DNA of 64,000 nucleotides from Thiodiazotropha sp037384425 (GTDB lineage: Bacteria > Pseudomonadota > Gammaproteobacteria > Chromatiales > Chromatiaceae): positions 248,001-312,000 of the forward strand of contig JARROA010000001.1 of the NCBI GenBank assembly GCA_037384425.1, written 5' to 3'. A model generated the notes under the pieces. That model searched no databases. It saw nothing but the letters and a program-made list of their open reading frames with translations, and had not been told where the DNA came from. Below are positions 57,888-64,000 of the stretch, piece by piece. Positions within the stretch are counted from its first letter, which is position 1; each line of letters starts with the position of its first letter. A program made the position numbers and the translations under genes.

Positions 57888-58097
57888 ATGTTTCTGATGC
57901 AGAAAAATAGTGAAAAACTGGTTGAGGTACTGAGTCTCTCCGACCTTTTCAACCCCAACCATGACCATATCGTCGGACGGTTCCATGCCGGAGAAGAGCT
58001 GCAGGATGCAGAGTCATTTGCCAAGGACGAGATGAGCTTTCCTTCAGGTGAGGCACTGCCAAAGTGCTGGATAGATCCCCACTATCGGGAACACTGA
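57888..58097 (+). CDS. Small conserved-looking protein of unknown function
   Basis: A 69-residue cytoplasmic protein, acidic in the middle, without signal peptide or membrane span. Key segments are LVEVLSLSDLFNP, VGRFHAGEELQDAESFAKDE and FPSGEALPKCWIDPHYRE; one Cys and several His near the C-terminus could bind metal or a cofactor. A very strong GGAAGGAGG stands 7 to 8 bases before the ATG and a perfect terminator follows the stop, so it is a self-contained transcription unit. I do not recognise a function. The codon use and gene signals argue for a real gene. Confidence 0.75.
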   Translation: MFLMQKNSEKLVEVLSLSDLFNPNHDHIVGRFHAGEELQDAESFAKDEMSFPSGEALPKCWIDPHYREH

Positions 58098-58400
58098 GTC
58101 CGCACACTGTCCGATGACTCTGGCCGGCGGTCGCCATGACCGCCGGCTTTTTCACACAGGTGCCATAGGCTCGCGGTGCATGCACCAAAGCGGTGCTTAC
58201 GCTGAATACCGGCTTCGACAGAGGGGCCGGATTAGTGCGTGATGTGTCATCATGGCGCTTTCGATTGTCTCTGTATCTTTGAATTCGGCAAGTCCTTGAT
58301 CCGTTAGCCGCTTTGGGTGTGTTTTTTGCAGGGGTCACTGCGATATATTTCGCGTGACGCAAGATCACGCACCAACATCGCATTACCAGGAGTACCCCTG
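58098..58400. other. Intergenic region between the small gene and glgC
   Basis: A 303-base gap. It begins with the terminator at 58123-58152. The rest is AT-richer near 58240-58350 and presumably holds the glgC promoter, but no convincing -35/-10 pair was found. No small gene recognised. Confidence 0.4.
58123..58152 (+). terminator. Intrinsic terminator of the small gene
   Basis: Perfect 10-bp stem GCCGGCGGTC/GACCGCCGGC with loop GCCAT followed by five T, 26 bases after the stop codon. Confidence 0.9.
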
Positions 58401-59621
58401 ATGCTGGATAAAACCCTGACCGTCATATTGGCTGGAGGACATGGCTCCCGTTTGAAACCCCTGACTGAAGATCGCACCAAACCGGCCGTGCCTTTTGGCG
58501 GTAAATACAGGATCATCGATTTCACCCTGGTCAACTGCCTCCACTCCGGGCTGCGCCGCGTTCTGGTGCTGACCCAGTACAAGTCCCACTCCCTGCAGAA
58601 GCATCTGCGCGATGGCTGGTCCCTGTTCAATCCAGAGCTGGGGGAGTACATCACCGCCGTGCCGCCGCAGATGCGCACCGGCGGCAACTGGTACGCCGGC
58701 ACCGCCGACGCGGTGTTTCAGAACCTCTATATGCTCAAGCGCAGCGGGGCGGAGCGGGTGCTGATCCTGGCGGGGGACCATATCTATCGCATGGACTATG
58801 CGCCGATGATCGCCTACCACGAGGAGCACCAGTCGGGCGTCACCGTGGCCTGTATGCAGGTGCCGTTGGCGGAAGCGAGTCAGTTCGGCGTCATGAACGT
58901 GAACGCAGAGGGACGGGTGACCGCCTTCGAGGAGAAACCGCCGCAACCGGTGGCGACACCCGACGACCCCGACAGGGCGTTGGTCTCCATGGGCATCTAT
59001 GTCTTCTCCATTGACCGCTTGATCGAGATTCTGGAGCAAGACAGCGAGCGGGAGGCGTCGAGTCACGACTTCGGCCATGACATCATCCCGCGCCTGATCG
59101 ATGGGGAAGGGGTCTATGCCTACCGCTTCGGCGGTGAGAAGGGTCGGGTCAGTCCCGACCGCTACTGGCGCGACGTCGGCACCATCGACAGTTACTACGA
59201 GGCCAACATGGAGCTGCTCGATCCGGTGCCCTCACTCGATCTCTACCAGCCGGAGTGGCCGATCCGCACCTATCAGAGTCAGAATCCGCCGGCGCGTACG
59301 GTACCCGGCCTGTCGGGCAGCGAGGGGATCTTCATCAACTCTATCGTCGGCGGTGGAGTGGTCATCGTCGGCGGCAGCGTGCAGCGCTCGATTCTGTTCC
59401 CGCTGGTGCAGATCGGCGACGAGGCGGTGATCCACAATTCGATCCTGTTCAATGGGGTCAAGGTGGGTAACGGGGCTCAGTTGGAGAACTGTATCATCGA
59501 CAAGGATGTGGAGGTGCCAGCGGGCGAACGCATCGGTTTCGACAAGGAACAGGATGCCGCTCGGTTCACCATCTCGGCCAAGGGGATCGTGGTGGTGCCC
59601 AAGGGGTATAAGTTTTCCTGA
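58401..59621 (+). CDS. glgC: Glucose-1-phosphate adenylyltransferase
   Basis: Makes ADP-glucose for glycogen synthesis, the regulated step of the pathway. The 406-residue protein starts with the nucleotide loop LAGGHGSRLKPLTEDRTKP and has AVPFGGKYRIIDFTLVNC, WYAGTADAVFQN, and SPDRYWRDVGTIDSYYEANM, then a left-handed beta-helix (IVGGGVVIVGGSV). The ATG at 58401 follows CAGGAG. No other glg gene is adjacent, so it stands alone between a terminator and a palindromic repeat. Storage of fixed carbon as glycogen fits an autotroph. Confidence 0.96.
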   Translation: MLDKTLTVILAGGHGSRLKPLTEDRTKPAVPFGGKYRIIDFTLVNCLHSGLRRVLVLTQYKSHSLQKHLRDGWSLFNPELGEYITAVPPQMRTGGNWYAGTADAVFQNLYMLKRSGAERVLILAGDHIYRMDYAPMIAYHEEHQSGVTVACMQVPLAEASQFGVMNVNAEGRVTAFEEKPPQPVATPDDPDRALVSMGIYVFSIDRLIEILEQDSEREASSHDFGHDIIPRLIDGEGVYAYRFGGEKGRVSPDRYWRDVGTIDSYYEANMELLDPVPSLDLYQPEWPIRTYQSQNPPARTVPGLSGSEGIFINSIVGGGVVIVGGSVQRSILFPLVQIGDEAVIHNSILFNGVKVGNGAQLENCIIDKDVEVPAGERIGFDKEQDAARFTISAKGIVVVPKGYKFS

Positions 59622-59684
59622 TTACCCACCATGATCAGACATGCTGATGGTAGGTTCGAGAATTGAAGAATGGGTTGAAAAGTT

Positions 59685-59966
59685 TTGAGTTTGTAGTGAT
59701 GAGTTTTGAGTTGAGGTGTTCGCTGCGCTCACGCGTTTTATACCCCCTCTCCCTGGCCCTCTCCCACAAGGGGAGAGGGGATGCATAGATCAGGAGCAGG
59801 AGCGAAAAACGGCTTGATTCCACGATCAGAGAGGAAGCATACGATGCACTCAAACAGCACATTCCTTCTCCCGCAAGGGGAGAGGGCCAGGGAGAGGGAG
59901 ATGAAAACAATCGTGCGGCGAGCCGCACACAACCTGACTCAAAACTAAAAACTCATCACTCAAAAC
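59685..59966. repeat. Palindromic intergenic element related to that at 50.8-51.1 kb
   Basis: GAGTTTTGAGTT-type words on the left and their complements on the right (CTCAAAACTAAAAACTCATC) flank an inverted pair of CCCTCTCCCTGGCCCTCTCC plus ACAAGGGGAGAGGG (about 59744-59780 and 59870-59900). GTTCGCTGCGCTCAC occurs near the left arm as in the other copy. A GTGCGGCGAGCCGCAC palindrome (59913-59928) sits near the right end. The arms match less well than at 50.8 kb. It fills the 345-base gap between convergent glgC and acuI. Confidence 0.75.
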
Positions 59967-60956
59967 TTATCCAATACTGACCAGCACTCGTCCCAGAATC
60001 TTCCCCGCAAGCAGCTCATCGAAGACCTGTGGCAGGCCTTCGAGATCGACGGTCCTAGTCACGATCTCATCCAGCTGACGCGGTTTGAGATCGGTCGCGA
60101 GCCGTTGCCAGATCTCTTCGCGGATTTCCCGCGGGCAGCTGACCGAGTCGATACCGAGCAGACTGACGCCACGCAGAATGAAAGGCATCACCGTGGTGTT
60201 CAGCTCATGACCGCCGGCCAGCCCGATACTGGCGATGTTGCCCCAGGGTTTGACCGTGCGGGTGATGCCGGCCAGCATCTCACCGCCCACGCTGTCCACG
60301 GCGCCGCCCCATTTACCGCGCTCCAGGGCGTGATGGCCGGTCTTCACCTCATCGCGCCCCACCACCTCCTGTGCGCCCAGGTGCTCCAGATAGGCATGCT
60401 GCTCCGCCTTGCCGGTGACGGCCGTGACCTGATAGCCCTCGCCGTCGAAGATGTTGACGGCGAAGCTGCCGACACCGCCGGTGGCGCCGGTGACCAGGAT
60501 CGGTCCCATGTCGGGACGCTGGCCGTTGATCTCCATGCGGTACAGGGCCAGCGCGGCAGTGAAGCCGGCGGTACCCAGCACCATGGACTCTTGCAGGCTC
60601 AGCCCGTCCGGCAGCAGGACCGCCCAGTCGGCACTGGTTTTGAGATACTCCGCGTAACCGCCGTCATGGGAAGCGGAGAGTTCGTAGCCGGTGACGACCA
60701 CCTGGTCACCCGCTTTGAACCGTTTGTCGTTGCTCTCCACCACTTCGCCGGCCGCATCGATGCCGCCGGTCAGCGGAAAGCGCCGCAGGATCTGACCTTT
60801 GCCGGTGCCGGCCAGGGCATCCTTGTAGTTGACGCTGGAGTAGGCGACACGTATCAGTACCTCGCCGGGCTCGGGAGGCCGCTGCTCCAACATCTCGATA
60901 CCGGCCGAGTGGACCTTGTCTTCGTTGTGGATGCGAAAGGCTTTGTAGAGGCTCAT
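59967..60956 (-). CDS. acuI: YhdH/AcuI-type acrylyl-CoA reductase (quinone oxidoreductase family)
   Basis: Zinc-free medium-chain oxidoreductase of the YhdH/AcuI group, which reduces acrylyl-CoA to propionyl-CoA with NADPH. The 329-residue protein has VAYSSVNYKDALAGTGKGQI, GGIDAAGEVVES, the nucleotide loop VTGATGGVGSFAV and GGHELNTTVMPFILRGVSLL, all typical of that group. It lies 6 bases after fumarase on the same strand, suggesting one transcript. A role in detoxifying acrylyl-CoA or handling propionate is inferred from the family. Confidence 0.92.
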   Translation of the reverse strand: MSLYKAFRIHNEDKVHSAGIEMLEQRPPEPGEVLIRVAYSSVNYKDALAGTGKGQILRRFPLTGGIDAAGEVVESNDKRFKAGDQVVVTGYELSASHDGGYAEYLKTSADWAVLLPDGLSLQESMVLGTAGFTAALALYRMEINGQRPDMGPILVTGATGGVGSFAVNIFDGEGYQVTAVTGKAEQHAYLEHLGAQEVVGRDEVKTGHHALERGKWGGAVDSVGGEMLAGITRTVKPWGNIASIGLAGGHELNTTVMPFILRGVSLLGIDSVSCPREIREEIWQRLATDLKPRQLDEIVTRTVDLEGLPQVFDELLAGKILGRVLVSIG

Positions 60957-60962
60957 GACTGA

Positions 60963-62486
60963 CTACTCCGTTACGACTGGAATTTTTCCGATTTTCGAAC
61001 GCCACTCGGCGGGGCCGGTCTGGTGGATCGAGGTGCCGCGGCTATCGACCGCCACGGTAACCGGGAAGTCGACCACCTCGAACTCCCGGATCGCCTCCAT
61101 TCCCAGATCCTCGAAGGCGAGCAGGCGGGAGCCTTTGATCGCCTTGGAGACCAGGTAGGCGGCGCCGCCCACCGCCATCAGATAGACCGCCCCGTGCTTC
61201 TTGATCGCCTCCAGGGCGGTCGGCCCACGCTCCGCCTTGCCCACCATGCCGAGCAGACCGGCCTGGCCCAGCATCATCTCGCTGAACTTGTCCATGCGGG
61301 TGGCGGTGGTGGGGCCGGCGGGGCCGACCACTTCGTCGCGCACCGGATCGACCGGGCCGACGTAGTAGATGAAGCGGTTGTGGAAATCGACCCCCTCCGG
61401 CAGGGATTCGCCCTTGGCATAGAGATCGGCGATGCGCTTGTGGGCCGCGTCGCGGCCGGTCAACAGTTTGCCACTGAGCAGGATCAGGTCGCCGGGCTGC
61501 CATGCGGCGATCTCCTCCCGGGTCACCGTATCCAGGTTGACGCGACGGGCATCGGGCGAGGCCTCCCAGGCCACGTCGGGCCAGTCTTCCGGTTGCGGGG
61601 GAGTGAGGATGGCCGGGCCCGAGCCGTCGAGGGTGAACTCCACGTGACGGGTGGCGGCGCAGTTGGGGATCATCCCCACCGGCAGCGAAGCGGCGTGGGT
61701 GGGGAAGTCGCTGATCTTGACGTCCAGTACCGTGGTCAGTCCACCGAGACCCTGAGCGCCTATGCCCAGGGCGTTGACCTTGTCGTAGAGCTCCAGGCGA
61801 AGCTCCTCCTTACGGTTCGACGGGCCGCGCGCCATCAGCTCGTGGATGTCGATGGGCTCCATCAGGGACTCCTTGGCCAGCAGCATGGCCTGTTCGGCGC
61901 TGCCGCCGACACCGATGCCAAGCATCCCGGGCGGGCACCAGCCGGCGCCCATCTTCGGCAACTCGCCGAGTACCCAGTCGACCAGGGAGTCGGAGGGATT
62001 GAGCACCTTGAAGCGGGACTTGTTCTCCGAACCGCCGCCCTTGGCGGCGATCTTGATCTCCACCTTGTCGCCCTTCACCAGCTGGGTATGGACGATGGCG
62101 GGCGTGTTGTCGAGGGTGTTGGTACGCTTGCCCAGGGGATCGCTGACCATGGAAAACCGCAGTACGTTGTCCGGATGGGAATAGCCGCGTCGCACCCCTT
62201 CGTTGACCATTTCGCTGACCGTCATCTCGCCCTGCCACTGCACCTGCATGCCGATCTTGAGAAACACCACCACCATGCCGGTGTCCTGGCACACCGGCCG
62301 GCGGCCTTCAGCGCACATGCGGGAGTTGACCAGGATCTGCGCCATGGCGTCCTTGGCGGCGGGATTCTGCTCCCGCTCCCAGGCCTCGCCCATGGCCTTG
62401 AGGAAATCGGCCGGGTGATAGTAGGAGATGTATTGCAGGGCGTCGGCAATGCTCTGGATGAAGTCATCCTGGCGGATCTGGGTCAT
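60963..62486 (-). CDS. fum: Fumarate hydratase, class I (Fe-S)
   Basis: Oxygen-sensitive 4Fe-4S enzyme converting fumarate and malate. The 507-residue protein has cluster cysteines in RPVCQDTGMVV (Cys66), AGWCPPGMLGIGVGG and IPNCAATRH, and SGKLLTGRDAAHKR in the C-terminal half. The ATG at 62486 (MTQIRQDDF) gives the family start; the longer in-frame reading adds a stretch without resemblance. It is shorter than E. coli FumA at the N-terminus. acuI is downstream, sucB upstream after a 249-base gap with a REP-like pair. Confidence 0.96.
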   Translation of the reverse strand: MTQIRQDDFIQSIADALQYISYYHPADFLKAMGEAWEREQNPAAKDAMAQILVNSRMCAEGRRPVCQDTGMVVVFLKIGMQVQWQGEMTVSEMVNEGVRRGYSHPDNVLRFSMVSDPLGKRTNTLDNTPAIVHTQLVKGDKVEIKIAAKGGGSENKSRFKVLNPSDSLVDWVLGELPKMGAGWCPPGMLGIGVGGSAEQAMLLAKESLMEPIDIHELMARGPSNRKEELRLELYDKVNALGIGAQGLGGLTTVLDVKISDFPTHAASLPVGMIPNCAATRHVEFTLDGSGPAILTPPQPEDWPDVAWEASPDARRVNLDTVTREEIAAWQPGDLILLSGKLLTGRDAAHKRIADLYAKGESLPEGVDFHNRFIYYVGPVDPVRDEVVGPAGPTTATRMDKFSEMMLGQAGLLGMVGKAERGPTALEAIKKHGAVYLMAVGGAAYLVSKAIKGSRLLAFEDLGMEAIREFEVVDFPVTVAVDSRGTSIHQTGPAEWRSKIGKIPVVTE

Positions 62487-62667
62487 GAGTGGAGTCTGCT
62501 CTATAGACGGGTTGCTAATGAGAGTGAAGGTCTGCCTGGAAACAAGTTTCTTGTTTTGTTCTCGTAAGAAAACAGGTGCTTGCGTTATCGAATAGTGTAG
62601 CACCGGGAACCCGGAAAGCGATCATATACCCCGGTGGGCCCACTCGGTACCACCGTGTTGCAGGTCT

Positions 62668-62726
62668 CGGTGCGGCAAGCCGCACCCTACACGGGATCAG
62701 GGTGTAGGGTGCGGCTTGCCACACCG
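62668..62726. repeat. REP-like inverted pair
   Basis: CGGTGCGGCAAGCCGCACCC followed by TAC, about 12 bases, and the mirrored GTAGGGTGCGGCTTGCC arm ending ACACCG. It lies between sucB and fum and closely matches the pair at 37316-37374. Confidence 0.8.
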
Positions 62727-62735
62727 TGGAGACTG

Positions 62736-63932
62736 TTAGATCTCCAGCAGCAGCCGGCTCGGGTCTTCCAGCAGTTGCTTGATGGTGACCAGGAACTGCA
62801 CCGCGTCGCGTCCGTCGATGATGCGGTGGTCGTAGGAGAGGGCCAGGTACATCATCGGACGGATCACGATTTCGCCGTTTTCCACCACCGCGCGCTGCTG
62901 AATCGAGTGCATGCCGAGAATGGCGCTCTGTGGCGGATTGAGGATCGGGGTCGAGAGCATGGAGCCGAAGACCCCGCCGTTGGTGATGGAGAAGGTGCCG
63001 CCGGTGAGGTCCTCATAGCTGAGAGCGCCATCCTGTGCCTTGATGCCGAACTCCTTGATGCGCTTTTCGATAGCGCCGAAGCCGAGCTTGTCGGCATCGC
63101 GCAGGATCGGCACCACCAGGCCACGCGGCGAGGAGACCGCGATGCCGATATCGAAGTAGCCGTGGTAGAGAATATCGTCGCCGTCGACCGTGGCGTTGAT
63201 GATCGGGTACTGCTTCAGCGCCTCCACCGCGGCCTTGACGAAGAAGGACATGAAGCCGAGGCGAACGTCGTGCTGCTTCTCGAAGGCCTCGCGATAGCGT
63301 GCGCGCAGGTCGGAGACCGCCTGCAGGTTGACCTCGTTGAAGGTGGTGAGGATGGCGGCGGTTTGCTGCGCTTCGACCAGACGCTCCGCCACTCGCTTGC
63401 GCAGACGGGTCATCGGTACCCGCTCTTCGGCTCTGTCGCCACTGGTGGGCATGCTCGGTGCCGGCGTCGGTTTGGCCGCGGGCTCCGGTTTCACCGCCGG
63501 TTTGGCGGCCTCGGCCTGGCGGGCTTCCAACGCGGCTTCCACGTCGGCCTTGAGAATGCGGCCGTTCTTACCGCTGCCCTGAATGGTGGCGGGATCGATA
63601 CCGGTCTCGTTGATGAGCCGTCTGACGGACGGTGAGAGCGCTGAGACTTCGTCCTGCGCGGCGTCCTCCGACGCAGGAGGTGCGGCCGCAGCGGCGCCGG
63701 CCTCGATGATGCCGAGGATATCCTCCGCCTGCACGGTATCGCCGTCGTTGTAGCGGATCTCCTTCAGCACCCCGGCTTGTGGCGCCGGCACCTCTAACAC
63801 GACCTTGTCGGTCTCCAGATCCACCAGGGACTCATCCTGCGTCACCGCATCGCCGGGCTGTTTGTGCCAGTTGAGGATGGTCGCGTCGGAGACGGATTCG
63901 GGGAGTTGGGGAACGCGTAGTTCGATGCTCAT
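62736..63932 (-). CDS. sucB: Dihydrolipoamide succinyltransferase (2-oxoglutarate dehydrogenase E2)
   Basis: Core of the 2-oxoglutarate dehydrogenase complex. The 398-residue protein has one lipoyl domain (LVDLETDKVVLEVPAPQAG), an Ala/Pro linker, a peripheral subunit-binding domain (LSPSVRRLINETGIDPATIQ), and the catalytic domain ending LSYDHRIIDGRDAVQFL. Lipoyl motif ETDKV is the succinyltransferase type, unlike ESDKA of the AceF here. Its ATG overlaps the upstream stop (ATGA), so it is translationally coupled to the partial gene at the window edge. With a complete TCA branch implied, the cycle may run oxidatively. Confidence 0.97.
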   Translation of the reverse strand: MSIELRVPQLPESVSDATILNWHKQPGDAVTQDESLVDLETDKVVLEVPAPQAGVLKEIRYNDGDTVQAEDILGIIEAGAAAAAPPASEDAAQDEVSALSPSVRRLINETGIDPATIQGSGKNGRILKADVEAALEARQAEAAKPAVKPEPAAKPTPAPSMPTSGDRAEERVPMTRLRKRVAERLVEAQQTAAILTTFNEVNLQAVSDLRARYREAFEKQHDVRLGFMSFFVKAAVEALKQYPIINATVDGDDILYHGYFDIGIAVSSPRGLVVPILRDADKLGFGAIEKRIKEFGIKAQDGALSYEDLTGGTFSITNGGVFGSMLSTPILNPPQSAILGMHSIQQRAVVENGEIVIRPMMYLALSYDHRIIDGRDAVQFLVTIKQLLEDPSRLLLEI

Positions 63933-64000
63933 TGATTTGCCTGATTCCTGTAGTTCATGCGTGGGTTGATGCGTCCGGTAAGCGCTTCGTCGACCAGCGT
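63929..64000 (-). CDS. sucA: 3' end of probable 2-oxoglutarate dehydrogenase E1
   Basis: Only the last 23 codons and stop lie in the window (LVDEALTGRINPRMNYRNQ). The frame is open to the edge and the stop overlaps the sucB start by 4 bases. Identity as sucA is inferred from the usual sucA-sucB order; the fragment itself is too short to prove it. Confidence 0.5.
   Translation of the reverse strand, partial: TLVDEALTGRINPRMNYRNQANQ

Noticed and set aside
61023..62567. Antisense frame opposite fumarase
   Set aside because: Same pattern of shadow coding; fumarase has conserved cluster cysteines on the other strand.

Overview
The window is a continuous, GC-rich, tightly packed stretch of a gammaproteobacterial chromosome. 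Both ends are cut: the 5' end lies inside secA and the 3' end inside the gene upstream of sucB. Gene content and order (secA-argJ-mutT/thiE, tkt-gap-pgk-pyk-fba, metK/ahcY/metF, aceE-aceF with a lipoyl-bearing lpdA, class I fumarase) suit an autotrophic, sulfur-oxidising member of the Chromatiales or a related lineage. The strongest lifestyle marker is a tandem pair of secreted Gly/Tyr-rich proteins at 24.3-25.5 kb that resemble sulfur globule envelope proteins. RuBisCO and sulfur-oxidation enzymes are not in the window, so lifestyle is inferred. No rRNA, tRNA, CRISPR array, prophage or transposase gene was recognised.

Layout. 0-9.2 kb: secA (partial), argJ, a Nudix/ThiE-like fusion, a PilZ protein and hslO on the minus strand, a membrane hybrid histidine kinase, and an unusual HD(SpoT/MESH1-like)-CBS-HEPN-like fusion. 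9.2-13.3 kb (minus): the activated-methyl cycle, metK, then ahcY-metF behind an S-adenosylhomocysteine riboswitch, with a strongly foldable spacer between ahcY and metF. 13.4-21.5 kb: a thioredoxin-fold protein, then the sugar-phosphate cluster tkt-gap-pgk-pyk-fba serving glycolysis/gluconeogenesis and the Calvin cycle. 21.5-24.1 kb: rnt, mlaA, pyrC. 24.3-25.5 kb: the sulfur-globule-like pair. 25.8-36.3 kb: pyruvate dehydrogenase genes aceE, aceF and lpdA, interrupted by a di-haem cytochrome c peroxidase translationally coupled to a large PAS/GGDEF/EAL protein and preceded by an FNR-like site. 36.4-42.7 kb: an alpha/beta hydrolase, a TAXI-type TRAP transporter split by a divergent DUF481 gene, and a DUF302 protein. 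42.9-50.8 kb: a seven-gene, mostly overlapping operon (BPSS1780-like, RDD, SpoIIM-like, DUF4129, DUF4350, MoxR ATPase, DUF58). 51-64 kb: pssA-leuA-udg-rimI, a putative metalloprotease, prfC, a 69-codon small gene, glgC, acuI and fumarase, sucB and the end of probable sucA.

Intergenic DNA is rich in small repeats: a REP-like palindrome related to GGTGCGGCAAGCCGCACC, other REP-like inverted pairs, AT-rich inverted elements built from GAATT/GAGTT words, and a nested palindromic element of about 290 bp with arms of about 53 bp that has a relative near 59.7-60.0 kb. The least ordinary signals are the second sulfur-globule-like protein with its long coiled-coil tail, the HD-CBS-HEPN-like fusion, the ahcY-metF spacer structure, and the FNR-like site ahead of the peroxidase/c-di-GMP pair.
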